Shown here in pieces: positions 1 through 8,179 of a stretch of DNA of 64,000 nt. Made by a program: the position numbers and the translations under genes. Under the pieces are notes generated by a model that searched no databases, had not been told where the DNA came from, and saw only the letters and a list, made by a program, of their open reading frames with translations. Origin of the DNA: an uncultured Collinsella sp. (lineage in GTDB: Bacteria > Actinomycetota > Coriobacteriia > Coriobacteriales > Coriobacteriaceae); NCBI GenBank assembly GCA_900544115.1, contig UQTW01000001.1:1-64000 (forward strand). Direction: 5' to 3'. How positions within the stretch are numbered: the first letter of the stretch is position 1; the number at the start of each line of letters is the position of its first letter.

Positions 1-67
1 TCCTAACGGCGCCGGGCAATACGGGGCCCGCCCATGCGAAACCAAGTTGTTAGGATGAGCCAGCTGG

Positions 68-478
68 CTAGAGCTCGACCGGCACCCATTCGTCGTGATT
101 GCAGATAAAAGCCTCGGGATCCTCGACGCTAAAGAAGACGAGCGTGGGGTCGTTAGGCCCCTCATAGTGCTCGCCCAGGTGCTCTAGATGCTTCCACCCA
201 GCTTCGCGCATTTCGCCTAAAGCCCGGTCATCCAAGCCGGCACGCCCGCGCAAGATGAGCCAGCCATGGCCCGGCCACCAACTCGTGGCCTCAAAGCGCT
301 GGTTTTGCAGCAGCTCTTGCCACACATCTTTGGTGCGCGCTGTTACAAACCACAGCTTGCCGTCCTGGATCTGCGCAAACGAAAACGGACGCACATGAGG
401 CTGTCCGTCAACGCTCGTCGCCAAATACCATGCCGGCACCGACGTCAAATACTCCAACACCGTATTCAATCCGTCCAT
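68..478 (-). CDS. Pyridoxamine 5'-phosphate oxidase-family (FMN split-barrel) protein, copy 1
   Basis: This 136-residue protein has the split-barrel FMN-binding fold pattern: an N-terminal helix, then WYLATSVDGQPHVRPF, which matches the first strands of the PNPOx-like family, and a central KLWFVTARTKDVW segment. The start is supported by a strong Shine-Dalgarno (AGGAGG) five bases upstream. It is a close paralogue of the next gene (530-976) and lies only 51 bp after it, so the two arose by tandem duplication and are probably co-transcribed. The family binds FMN or F420, and members act as oxidoreductases, haem-binding proteins or flavin reservoirs; the substrate cannot be told from sequence. 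Position downstream of a riboflavin importer suggests a flavin-dependent role. Confidence 0.85.
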   Translation of the reverse strand: MDGLNTVLEYLTSVPAWYLATSVDGQPHVRPFSFAQIQDGKLWFVTARTKDVWQELLQNQRFEATSWWPGHGWLILRGRAGLDDRALGEMREAGWKHLEHLGEHYEGPNDPTLVFFSVEDPEAFICNHDEWVPVEL

Positions 479-529
479 GTGTCCTCCTGGCGCTAGCTAA
501 TTCGGAACGGGTAGTTAATTTGAGACGCG

Positions 530-976
530 CTAGAGCTCCAGGCGCTCCTCGCTGCCGTCGATATCACAGAAGCGCGCGGCAATGTTGCGGACCGAAAAGA
601 AAGCAAGGCGGCCGTCGTTGGCACTCTCGTGTTCCTCGCCGATGCCCACCATGTGCTTAAAACCCGCTTGACGCACCTTGTCGCTCGCAACTGCGTCGTC
701 CTCAAGTGCGGCTTCGCCGGTCAATACGATCCAGCATTCCCCCGGCTTCCAGCCCGAGAGCTCAAACTTGGGATTCGCACTCAGCTCCGCCCACACATCC
801 TTGTCGCGCGACGTGCAAAACCACAGCTTACCTTCATCGACCATGGCAAACGAAAACGGCCTCACGCGAGGCTGATGGCCGTCGGCCACATCGGTCGTGG
901 CCAGATACCACGCCGGAATGCGCCCGAGATATGAACAGGCGCGCTCAAGCTGAGCTGTGCGGTCGTTGTCGGTCAT
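530..976 (-). CDS. Pyridoxamine 5'-phosphate oxidase-family (FMN split-barrel) protein, copy 2
   Basis: This 148-residue paralogue of the preceding entry shows the same blocks: WYLATTDVADGHQPRVRPF near residue 22, KLWFCTSRDKDVW near residue 50, and a central WIVLTGEA strand. An AAGGGG Shine-Dalgarno lies five bases before the ATG. It starts 30 bp after the ecfT stop codon on the same strand with no visible terminator between, so it may belong to the FMN-riboswitch operon. An FMN-binding protein in a riboflavin-uptake operon is a sensible pairing, but this is inference from context. The substrate is unknown. Confidence 0.86.
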   Translation of the reverse strand: MTDNDRTAQLERACSYLGRIPAWYLATTDVADGHQPRVRPFSFAMVDEGKLWFCTSRDKDVWAELSANPKFELSGWKPGECWIVLTGEAALEDDAVASDKVRQAGFKHMVGIGEEHESANDGRLAFFSVRNIAARFCDIDGSEERLEL

Positions 977-1006
977 AGGGACCCCTTTCTTGCGCTCGAA
1001 TCGCGC

Positions 1007-1807
1007 CTAAACAAGTTGAAGGTTGACGACGATGACACACGCAAACAGCAGCATCGTCACCACCGCAGCCAGCGCATCCCCGCGGCGAAATGCAAGCGCA
1101 TGCAGACGCGTGCGGCCCTGCTCGCCGTGATAGCAGCGTGCATCCATGGCGGCAGACAGCGTCTCGGCATGACGGAACACGCCCGTGAACAGTGGAATCG
1201 CCACACTGCCGAGCATACGCACGCCGCCGAGCGGGCCACCCGTTACGCGTGCACCGCGGCTTGCCTGCGCGTCCGCCGTCTGCTTCATCTCGGTGGCGAA
1301 CTGCGGCATAAAGCGCAACGCGATGCCCATGATCATGCCGAGCTCGTGCGCAGGAAGTCCCACACGCGCAAACGGTGCGAGCAGGCGCTCGAAGCCCGCG
1401 GTGAGATCGAGCGTCGGTGTGGTGAGCGTAATAGCGCTCATACCGGCCATCATCAAGGTCAGACGGCAGGTCATAAAAGCGGCGGAATGCAGCGAGCCCT
1501 CGCTTATCCGCAGAAAGCCGAGCTGCCACAGGATGCGCCCACTCTGATCGGTAAACAAGTTGAGCACCGCGACCACGACGACGATTGCCAGCAGCGGCGC
1601 CATCGACGACAGAACGCGACGAACCGGCACCCGAGACACGGTATAGATCAGAACAACGAAGATTGCGACCGGGACCAGTCCGCGGAAGCTGCCAACCGTG
1701 AGCGTCGTGATCAGAAACACAAAGCCCAAGAGCAACTTAGTTCGCGGGTCCAGGCGGTGGATTGCACTATCGCCGGGATAGTAGCTGCCAAACGAAAACG
1801 CCTCCAT
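1007..1807 (-). CDS. ecfT: Energy-coupling factor transporter transmembrane protein EcfT
   Basis: This 266-residue polytopic membrane protein is the T component of an ECF vitamin importer. It couples ATP hydrolysis by EcfA to toppling of the substrate-binding S component. Hydrophobic segments occupy roughly residues 25-75, 100-125 and the C-terminus, separated by the long cytoplasmic coupling region that contains the family A-R-G motif (ASRGARVTGG near residue 187) where the ATPases dock. Its start overlaps the ecfA stop by one base, so translation is coupled. It is third in the ribU-ecfA-ecfT operon. Length and motif agree with the CbiQ/EcfT family. Confidence 0.93.
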   Translation of the reverse strand: MEAFSFGSYYPGDSAIHRLDPRTKLLLGFVFLITTLTVGSFRGLVPVAIFVVLIYTVSRVPVRRVLSSMAPLLAIVVVVAVLNLFTDQSGRILWQLGFLRISEGSLHSAAFMTCRLTLMMAGMSAITLTTPTLDLTAGFERLLAPFARVGLPAHELGMIMGIALRFMPQFATEMKQTADAQASRGARVTGGPLGGVRMLGSVAIPLFTGVFRHAETLSAAMDARCYHGEQGRTRLHALAFRRGDALAAVVTMLLFACVIVVNLQLV

Positions 1808-3711
1808 TAGCAGCCCTCCTCTCGCGCGACCGTCTTGGATTTAGCAATGTCCGCGACGTTAGAAGGACCGTCTGAGCGACCGATCAGCAAATCTGTCAGC
1901 TCGTCGGCCAGCGACTCAACCGTATAGAGCCCGCCGCAACGCAGCGGCACGCCCGCTTCCGCGAGCGCCAACGCCATGCGCTGGGCAGCGGGAACACCCA
2001 AGCCGATTGATTTAAGCTCATCCGCATGCGCAAAAACCTGAGCGGGCGTGCCCTCAGCAAACACCGCGCCCTCGTTCATCACGACAATACGATCGCAGCA
2101 ATTGGCAAGGTCATCCATACTGTGTGAGACCATGACGACGGTCAGGCCCCCATGGTGAAGTCGATCGATGAGCTCCAGGAAATCACTGCGCGCCGCCGGA
2201 TCGAGCCCCGCCATGGGCTCATCGAGTACCAGGACCTCGGGCTCCATGGCAAGCACGCCGGCAAACGCCACGCGCCGCTGTTGGCCACCCGAAAGCTCAA
2301 AGGGACTCTTGTCGCCCACCGTGGCCAAGTCGAGGCCCACGCGCGCGAGCGATGACGCAACGCGGCGCGCGACCTCGGCCTGCGACAAGCCAAGGTTGTG
2401 CGGGCCAAACGCCACGTCCTGCGTCACGGTTTCGGCAAACAGCTGACGCTCGGGATATTGAAACACCACGCCGACCTTGGCCTTAACCGCGGCGGCGTCT
2501 TTCTTGTTTGACAGGTCGAGCCCCAGTGCGCAAACGCTCCCCTCCTGCGGGCGGATTAACCCGTTGAGGTGCTGGACCAGTGTGGATTTACCCGAACCGG
2601 TATGGCCCGCAAGGCCCAGGAACTCGCCGCGACGCACCGTCAGCGATACATCGCGCAGCGCCCACGGGCTGCTGGGGTCGTTTCCCCAGAGAGCCTGTTT
2701 GCTCGATTTGCCCGCAACGGCCGAGCGCTTATGCCAGCGGCGACGCTCGCGCGGACTGAGCGAATAACTGTACGAAACATGGGATAGCTCGATGACGGGC
2801 TCCGACGCGTTGCCCTCGTTGTCTACCGGAACAGTGCCGTCAGCGATTTCCAACTGGGACGCGGAAGGCTGCCCCGCAGTGCCTGCCCCGCTCCGCTCGG
2901 TATAGGCCTGCGCAACCTCGGCAACCATATCCGCCTCGCGCACCTGCGCGCAAACGGGTACGCCCTTCGCACGAAGTGCCATGCCCAAACGGCACGACTC
3001 CGGCATGTCCAGGTTGAGCTGCGCAAGTTCGTCCGCCCGCGTCAAGATTTCCTCGGGCGTACCGAGCATGGCAACGCGCCCCGCCTGAAACACCGCGACT
3101 CGATCGGCCTCGGCGGCCTCTTCCATAAAGTGCGTAATCATCACGATGGTCATGCCGCGAGCGTGCAACGCGCGGCAAGCCTTCATGAGGCCCTTGCGTC
3201 CACGCGGATCGAGCATCGAGGAAGCCTCGTCCAATATGAGCACGCGCGGTTCCATGGCAAGCACACCGGCAAGCGCCACGCGTTGCTTTTGGCCACCCGA
3301 GAGCGCGTGGGTCTCGTGGCGCTCAAAGCCCACCAGGCCCACGCCCTTCAGCGCCTCGCGTACGCGCTGCGCAATTTGCGCCGATGGAACGCCAAGGTTT
3401 TCGGGACCGAACGCAACGTCATCTTCGACAAGCGTTGCCACCAGCTGGTCGTCGGGATTCTGAAACACCATGCCTGCGGTCGAACGAATGTCGTAGACCA
3501 GCTCGGGATCGGACGCATCCATACCGTTGATACGCACCGTGCCCGCATCGGGCTGCAGCAGCGCATTCAGATGCTTGGCAAACGTCGACTTGCCCGACCC
3601 ATTGCCACCGAGGATGCAGAAAAACTCGCCGTCCTCGATGTTCAGATCGACACCGTCGAGTGCCGACACGGCACCGTCATAGCTAAAGGAAACGCCCCGA
3701 CACTCAATCAT
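1807..3711 (-). CDS. ecfA: Fused double ATP-binding protein of an ECF transporter (EcfA1-EcfA2 fusion)
   Basis: At 634 residues this is two ABC ATPases in one chain. The first has Walker A GGNGSGKST (about residues 35-43), the signature LSGGQKQRVALAG and Walker B RVLILDEASS. The second has Walker A GHTGSGKST, signature LSGGQQRRVAFAG and Walker B VLVLDEPMAG. A linker of about 80 residues separates them. Most ECF modules use two separate genes, EcfA and EcfA', so the fusion fixes 1:1 stoichiometry. It overlaps ribU by four bases (ATGA) and ecfT by one base. It powers riboflavin uptake at the cytoplasmic face of the membrane, and could also serve S components encoded elsewhere. Confidence 0.93.
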   Translation of the reverse strand: MIECRGVSFSYDGAVSALDGVDLNIEDGEFFCILGGNGSGKSTFAKHLNALLQPDAGTVRINGMDASDPELVYDIRSTAGMVFQNPDDQLVATLVEDDVAFGPENLGVPSAQIAQRVREALKGVGLVGFERHETHALSGGQKQRVALAGVLAMEPRVLILDEASSMLDPRGRKGLMKACRALHARGMTIVMITHFMEEAAEADRVAVFQAGRVAMLGTPEEILTRADELAQLNLDMPESCRLGMALRAKGVPVCAQVREADMVAEVAQAYTERSGAGTAGQPSASQLEIADGTVPVDNEGNASEPVIELSHVSYSYSLSPRERRRWHKRSAVAGKSSKQALWGNDPSSPWALRDVSLTVRRGEFLGLAGHTGSGKSTLVQHLNGLIRPQEGSVCALGLDLSNKKDAAAVKAKVGVVFQYPERQLFAETVTQDVAFGPHNLGLSQAEVARRVASSLARVGLDLATVGDKSPFELSGGQQRRVAFAGVLAMEPEVLVLDEPMAGLDPAARSDFLELIDRLHHGGLTVVMVSHSMDDLANCCDRIVVMNEGAVFAEGTPAQVFAHADELKSIGLGVPAAQRMALALAEAGVPLRCGGLYTVESLADELTDLLIGRSDGPSNVADIAKSKTVAREEGC

Positions 3712-4298
3712 GCGCGGCCTTTGACCTGATCCTTTTTAGGCGTGATGAGGTTGGAGACCGCCTTGTACACCGCAAGCGTCAACACCGAGTTAAGGACGGT
3801 CTTGATAAGGTTGAACGGCAGCACGGCAGGAATCATGAGCGGGGCGATCACATCGACCGAGCCATACCAGAACCAAACACCAATGGTAAGGTTTGCGACC
3901 ATAGACAACGCCGTAGCGGCAATGACGCCGAGCACTAGGCCAATCACGGCACCCTTATAGGTATGCATCTTCTGGTAGACGATAGCCGCGGGCAGAATGT
4001 AGCCCAGCGTGGCAACCAGGTTCATAAGCGCGCCGACCCAGTCACCCGTGGTGAGCGCATGGATAACGATCGCCATGGCGGCAACAGCGGTACCGGCACC
4101 GGGGCCATACGCAAACCCGCACACCATCGCCGGCACCAGCGACGGGTCATACGTCAAAAACGGCGCCGAGGGAAGGATGGGTAGCTGCACATACATAAAC
4201 AACGCGCTCAAGGCACACATCAACGCCATGGTAACGAGCTGTTTGGTGCTCCACCTATTCGTGTTCTCAAAATGGATATGCTGCGACTGTTCAGACAT
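3708..4298 (-). CDS. ribU: ECF transporter S component, riboflavin-specific (RibU-like)
   Basis: This 196-residue protein has about six hydrophobic segments (ALMCALSALFMYV, a central alanine-rich block, and IGLVLGVIAATALSM), as in the RibU/S-component fold. The riboflavin assignment rests mainly on the FMN riboswitch directly upstream, supported by the adjoining EcfA-EcfT module. I place the start at 4298 (MSEQSQ) because AGGTGA lies four bases upstream. A further in-frame ATG at 4319 falls inside the conserved 3' strand of the riboswitch and is unlikely to be used. Carrying its own ECF module next to the S gene is a group I-type arrangement, unlike the stand-alone RibU of many Firmicutes. 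Confidence 0.88.
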   Translation of the reverse strand: MSEQSQHIHFENTNRWSTKQLVTMALMCALSALFMYVQLPILPSAPFLTYDPSLVPAMVCGFAYGPGAGTAVAAMAIVIHALTTGDWVGALMNLVATLGYILPAAIVYQKMHTYKGAVIGLVLGVIAATALSMVANLTIGVWFWYGSVDVIAPLMIPAVLPFNLIKTVLNSVLTLAVYKAVSNLITPKKDQVKGRA

Positions 4299-4315
4299 AA
4301 GATCACCTGCCTCTT

Positions 4316-4489
4316 TCATCCGGACTCTAACCGTTGGTACTGGGATCTCACCAGTTCAGCCGGCATGCGAACCAACACACGCTCGGGTCGCGGACTCATC
4401 GGCTCGGTCGCAGACGCCTCGCCTGCTCCGCGGCACCCCTTTGGCACCGCCCGATTTACCGCCAGTGGGGAATTCCACCCCGCCCTGAA
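4316..4489 (-). promoter_or_regulatory. FMN riboswitch (RFN element)
   Basis: Reading the minus strand, the canonical conserved blocks occur in order: TTTCAGGGCGGGGTGGAATT, CCCACTGGCGGTAAATCGGG, GAGTCCGCGACCCG, GAACTGGTGAGATCCCAGTA, CCAACGGTTAGAGTCCGGAT and GAAAGAG. These are the RFN junction sequences that bind flavin mononucleotide. The 3' end lies within 20 bases of the ribU Shine-Dalgarno, which suggests control of translation initiation by sequestration when FMN is abundant. Confidence 0.97.
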
Positions 4490-4501
4490 ACAGCAATTGC
4501 A

Positions 4502-4529
4502 AGTGTAGCACCAGTAGACTTTCGCGCAA
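4502..4529 (-). promoter_or_regulatory. Probable sigma-70 promoter of the riboflavin-uptake operon
   Basis: On the minus strand TTGCGC and TACACT are separated by 16 bp, a few bases before the riboswitch begins. Position and hexamers fit a housekeeping promoter for ribU-ecfA-ecfT. Between this site and the IS element (4530-4696) I see no further feature. Confidence 0.55.
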
Positions 4530-4696
4530 GTATGCCAAGGGTAATTTGTGGCGGGGATCAGTTGCCGCAACAACCACGTTCCCCACCCATCCCAAAGTAA
4601 CGCGCCTTTCGCGGCAAAGCCGCGAAACAGCGACCGGGACACGTATTCCCAACAACCAAGTCCTCCGCCCACGCCGACCTCAAGGCCGTAAACGCA

Positions 4697-4734
4697 GGGA
4701 ATCCGGGGGCGTGACGGGGTCTTCTCTCCGGAAC
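4697..4734. repeat. Left 38-bp inverted repeat flanking the IS110 element
   Basis: This arm begins GGGAATCCGGGGGCGTGACG and is the exact reverse complement of 6382-6419 over all 38 positions. The match stops abruptly on both sides. Confidence 0.95.
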
Positions 4735-4762
4735 ATTCCGCACTGATATTGTCTGTATTGAA

Positions 4763-4796
4763 GACGTCGATGATGCGCCCGTATACCATTGACGTC
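4763..4796 (+). ncRNA. Candidate bridge-RNA stem-loop in the IS110 left end
   Basis: The arms GACGTCGATG (4763-4772) and CATTGACGTC (4787-4796) pair over 10 bp with one G-U wobble and enclose a 14-nt loop. It lies in the roughly 290-base non-coding stretch between the left repeat and the transposase start. In IS110-group elements this region encodes the bridge RNA, whose internal loops specify target and donor. Only this stem is visible by eye; the full RNA is not demonstrated. Confidence 0.35.
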
Positions 4797-5022
4797 GACA
4801 CCATCAGATGCGGACCGCGCGGTGACCCCACATTCCGCTGGCGCCCACAGGGCTGCCCTCGTTTCCTGACATGTCCCGCGCGGGCCGCGGCGAGCCGAGA
4901 CCGCCGCATGACCTAATAGGAGCATGGAGCGATACCGCGGACCCGAACAACCGCATTCTATCGCGCCCCGTCAGTGTGCCGTCTGCCCGGTCCAGGCGAG
5001 CACGGAAAGAACGGAGCGAGAC

Positions 5023-6312
5023 ATGAGAACCGAATCGACACCCGGCGCCCGCGGGCCGGTCTTCTGCGGGGTCGACACCCACGCCGACTCGCACTGGCTG
5101 TGCGTCCTCGACTGGAGGGGCCGCAAGGTCCTGTCCCGCCAGTTCCCCGCCGACGCGGCGGGCTACGAGGCGCTCGCCGGGGCGATCGCGGCGGCCGGGG
5201 AGCCGGCCTGCGTCGCGATGGAGGGGACGTCGTCCTACGGGGCGGGCCTCACCAGGCACCTCGCGTCGCTGGGGATGCCCGTGCGCGAGGCGCTCTCCCC
5301 GGCGAGGATGCAGAGGAGGCGCCCGGGGCAGGGAAAGTGCGACGAGGCGGACGCGGAGAGGGCCGCCCGCGCGGCGATGTCCGGCTCGAAGCTCGGGACC
5401 CCCAAGAGCCAGGACGGGTGGGTCGACGGGGTGCGCTGCATGCTCGCGGCGCGCTCCGGGGCGGTGAAGGCGCGGACCTCGGCGATAAACACCGCGAGGT
5501 CGCTGCTCACCACCGCGCCGGAGGGGCTCAGGTCGAGGTTCCGCGGCATGGGAGGGCCGAGGCTGATGGAGGAGCTCCCCTCCGTGCGCGCCGAGGGCGC
5601 GCTGGGCGCCGCGCTCGGCGCGCTGGCGGACCTGTGGGAGGCGGCGCGCGACGCGGCGCTCGACATGGAGCGCGCGATCGAGGCGTCCCTGGAGGAGAAC
5701 TGCCCAGCGCTGCTGGCGATGTACGGGTGCGGGCCCGTGAGCGCGACCAAGCTCGCGGTCGCGGCCGGGGACAACCCGGGCAGGCTGCGCTCCGAGGCGT
5801 CGTTCGCGGCGATATGCGGGGCCTGCCCCATCCCCGCCTCGAGCGGCAAGACCGTGAGGCACAGGCTCAACAGGGGCGGCGACCGGCAGGCGAACAGCGC
5901 GCTGCACGAGATCGCGAGGCAGAGGGTCATGCGCGACCCCGAGACCGCCGAGTACGCCGAGAGGGCCAGGGGGCGGGGAAAGAGCGACAGGGAGGTCATG
6001 AGGTGCCTCAAGCGCTACGTGGCCAGGGAGGCGTACCGGGCGCTGATGCACCCGCACGAGATCAGGAGGCCCGAGGACGCCTCGGAGCTCGTGGCGGCCA
6101 GGCGCGCGGCGAAGGTCAGCCAGGTGAGGGCGGCGTCCATATTGGGAACCAGCGAGAAGTACATCTCGATGCTGGAGAGGGGCCAAAGGGAGCTCAAGCC
6201 CATAAGGAGGGCCTACGAGGCATGGGTCGAGGCCGGACTTCCGCTCGATTGGGACAGGCGGGCCTTCGAGGCCGAGCGCAAAATGGATTCTAAAAAACAC
6301 CTTGCCAAATAG
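5023..6312 (+). CDS. IS110-family transposase (DEDD recombinase) with C-terminal XRE-type helix-turn-helix
   Basis: This 429-residue protein begins with a RuvC-like DEDD domain (FCGVDTHADSHWL, then AMEGTSSYG, then GKCDEADAERAAR) and continues into the Transposase_20 region with YGCGPVSATKL and the catalytic-serine block CPIPASSGKTVRHRLNRGG. After about residue 340 comes an extra segment, AARRAAKVSQVRAASILG then SEKYISMLERGQRELKP, which reads as a Cro/C1-type helix-turn-helix and is not part of standard IS110 transposases. I choose ATG 5023 (GGAG six bases upstream) over an in-frame ATG at 4924 whose Shine-Dalgarno is too close. Codon use (AGG for Arg) differs from neighbouring genes. Confidence 0.9.
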   Translation: MRTESTPGARGPVFCGVDTHADSHWLCVLDWRGRKVLSRQFPADAAGYEALAGAIAAAGEPACVAMEGTSSYGAGLTRHLASLGMPVREALSPARMQRRRPGQGKCDEADAERAARAAMSGSKLGTPKSQDGWVDGVRCMLAARSGAVKARTSAINTARSLLTTAPEGLRSRFRGMGGPRLMEELPSVRAEGALGAALGALADLWEAARDAALDMERAIEASLEENCPALLAMYGCGPVSATKLAVAAGDNPGRLRSEASFAAICGACPIPASSGKTVRHRLNRGGDRQANSALHEIARQRVMRDPETAEYAERARGRGKSDREVMRCLKRYVAREAYRALMHPHEIRRPEDASELVAARRAAKVSQVRAASILGTSEKYISMLERGQRELKPIRRAYEAWVEAGLPLDWDRRAFEAERKMDSKKHLAK

Positions 6313-6324
6313 GAGCGTCAGGAC

Positions 6325-6369
6325 GCAAAGAGGCTCCGCAGCGCGAAGCGCGATGCGGAGCCTCTTTGC
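6325..6369. repeat. Strong hairpin in the IS110 right end
   Basis: GCAAAGAGGCTCCGC (6325-6339) pairs perfectly with GCGGAGCCTCTTTGC (6355-6369), and GCGC/GCGC closes a GAA loop inside. It starts 12 bases after the transposase stop. No T-run follows, so it may protect the transcript or form an end-recognition structure rather than act as an intrinsic terminator. Confidence 0.75.
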
Positions 6370-6381
6370 ATGTCCGAGGAC

Positions 6382-6419
6382 GTTCCGGAGAGAAGACCCC
6401 GTCACGCCCCCGGATTCCC
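6382..6419. repeat. Right 38-bp inverted repeat flanking the IS110 element
   Basis: This is the exact reverse complement of 4697-4734. It ends 26 bases from the groEL stop codon, so the element sits in what was the groEL terminator region; no other groEL terminator is visible. Confidence 0.95.
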
Positions 6420-6445
6420 GGTGGGAGTTCTAGACCTTGTCGGCC

Positions 6446-8083
6446 TTAGTACATACCGCCGCCCTGCTGACCAGCGGTAGCAGCAGCGATAGCATCCTCA
6501 AGCTGAGTGTTCTTGGGCACATCGGAGACGGTAGCCTCGGTGATGAGAATCAGGCTGGCGACAGAAGCAGCGTTCTGCAGGGTGACGCGGCTGACCTTGA
6601 CGGGGTCGAGGACGCCCATCTCGATCATGTCGCCCCACTCGCCGTTGGCAGAGTTGAGACCCTGGCCGGCGGGCAGCTCGGCAACCTTGTCGACCACGAC
6701 AGCGCCCTCAAAACCAGCGTTCTTGGCGATGGTAGCGACCGGAGCAGTCAGAGCCTTCTTGACGATGTCGACACCGATCTTCTCCTCGGGGTCGTCGAGC
6801 TCAACGGCGTCGAGCGCAGGAGCAGCGTCCATGAAGGCGACGCCGCCACCGGCGACAATGCCCTCCTCGACAGCAGCGCGGGTAGCCTGCAGGGCGTCCT
6901 CGACGCGGTGCTTGATCTCCTTGAGCTCGGACTCGGTAGCAGCGCCGACCTTGATGACGGCAACGCCACCGGAGAGCTTGGCCAGGCGCTCCTGGAGCTT
7001 CTCGCGGTCGAAGTCAGAGGTGGTGTTCTCCATCTCGCCCTTGATCTGAGCGATGCGGGCGTCGATGGCCTCCTTGGAGCCAGCGCCGCCGACGACGACG
7101 GTGTTGTCCTTGGAGATGGTGACGGACTTAGCAGTGCCGAGCATATCGGCGGTGATGTCAGCGACCTTCACGCCCAGCTCGTCCAGAGCGGCCTGGCCAC
7201 CGGTGAGGACGGCGATGTCCTCGAGGATGCGCTTGCGGCGATCGCCGTAGCCCGGGGCCTTGACGGCGCAGACGTTGAGAGCGCCACGGATCTTGTTGAG
7301 GACCAGGGTCGGCAGAGCCTCGCCGTCGATGTCCTCAGCGATGATGAGCAGGCCACGGCCGGCGCGCTGGACAGCCTCGAGAACGGGCATGATGTCCTGG
7401 ACGCTGGAGATCTTCTGGTCGGTGATGAGGATGTACGGATCCTTCATCACGGCCTCCATGCGGTCGTTGTCCGTGACAAAGTAAGCGGAGACGTAGCCCT
7501 TGTCGAACTGCATGCCCTCGACGGTGTCGATGGTGATGTCGAACGTCTGGGAATCCTCGACGGTGATGACGCCGTCCTTGCCCACGACCTCCATAGCCTC
7601 GGCGATCTTCTCGCCGACCTCGGGGTCACCGGCAGAGATGGTACCGACGGAAGCGATCTGCTCCTTGGTCTCGACCGGCTTGGCCTGCTTCTTCATCTCG
7701 GCGACGGCGGCGTTGACGGCCTTGTCGATGCCGCGACGGATGGCCAGCGGGTTGGCGCCAGCGGCGACGTTGCGCAGACCGTCGTTGACGATGGCTTGAG
7801 CGAGCAGGGTTGCGGTGGTGGTACCGTCACCCACGGTGTCGTTGGTCTTGGTGGCGACCTCCTTCACCAGCTGGGCACCCATGTTCTCGATGTTGTCCTC
7901 GAGCTCAATCTCCTTGGCGACGGAAACGCCGTCGTTGGTGATGGTCGGGGCACCAAACGTGCGCTGCAGAGCAACGTAGCGACCCTTGGGGCCCATGGTG
8001 ACGGTAACGGCGTCGGCCAGAGTGTTGACGCCCTTGGCAAGCTTAGCGCGGGCATCGGTGTTGAACGTAATGTTCTTTGCCAT
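6446..8083 (-). CDS. groEL: 60 kDa chaperonin GroEL
   Basis: This 545-residue protein is a complete type I chaperonin that refolds proteins in the cytoplasm with GroES. Diagnostic blocks include MGPKGRYVALQRTFGAP, VGDGTTTATLLAQAIV (ATP binding), GRGLLIIAEDIDGEALPTLV in the apical domain, and the flexible Gly/Met C-terminus ending GQQGGGMY. GGAGG lies ten bases before the ATG. It follows groES by 96 bp in the usual groES-groEL order. Confidence 0.99.
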   Translation of the reverse strand: MAKNITFNTDARAKLAKGVNTLADAVTVTMGPKGRYVALQRTFGAPTITNDGVSVAKEIELEDNIENMGAQLVKEVATKTNDTVGDGTTTATLLAQAIVNDGLRNVAAGANPLAIRRGIDKAVNAAVAEMKKQAKPVETKEQIASVGTISAGDPEVGEKIAEAMEVVGKDGVITVEDSQTFDITIDTVEGMQFDKGYVSAYFVTDNDRMEAVMKDPYILITDQKISSVQDIMPVLEAVQRAGRGLLIIAEDIDGEALPTLVLNKIRGALNVCAVKAPGYGDRRKRILEDIAVLTGGQAALDELGVKVADITADMLGTAKSVTISKDNTVVVGGAGSKEAIDARIAQIKGEMENTTSDFDREKLQERLAKLSGGVAVIKVGAATESELKEIKHRVEDALQATRAAVEEGIVAGGGVAFMDAAPALDAVELDDPEEKIGVDIVKKALTAPVATIAKNAGFEGAVVVDKVAELPAGQGLNSANGEWGDMIEMGVLDPVKVSRVTLQNAASVASLILITEATVSDVPKNTQLEDAIAAATAGQQGGGMY

Positions 8084-8179
8084 GGTAGGTAATCCTCCAA
8101 AAGAAATGTGACTCGCGTCGCCGCTTCCGAGTCCTATGCGGCGGGCGCGTTCAAAGACGAATCAGAGATTCTGACGAGA

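Larger units (their letters stand above)
4697..6419 (+). mobile_element. IS110-family insertion element bounded by 38-bp perfect inverted repeats
   Basis: The segment holds one IS110-type transposase and long non-coding ends, and is flanked by perfect inverted repeats (4697-4734 and 6382-6419). It sits between the riboflavin operon promoter and the 3' end of groEL. The transposase uses AGG arginine codons heavily while neighbours use CGC, so recent transfer is likely. IS110 elements usually lack long terminal repeats, so the repeats may either belong to the element or be the two arms of a target hairpin into which it inserted. A shorter boundary is also possible because AATAGGAGC occurs on both sides of the gene (near 4914 and 6308). 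Confidence 0.8.

Noticed and set aside
1..55. TCCTAAC / GTTAGGA inverted repeat at the window edge
   Set aside because: The arms are only 7 bp and the element is cut off by the window start, so it cannot be judged.
4804..6405. 533-codon frame antisense to the IS110 transposase
   Set aside because: Arg/Pro/Gly-rich product typical of reading the opposite strand of a GC-rich gene.
6437..8092. 551-codon open frame antisense to groEL
   Set aside because: It is a shadow of groEL codon bias; the product is low-complexity (G, L, D, V rich) with no ribosome-binding site.
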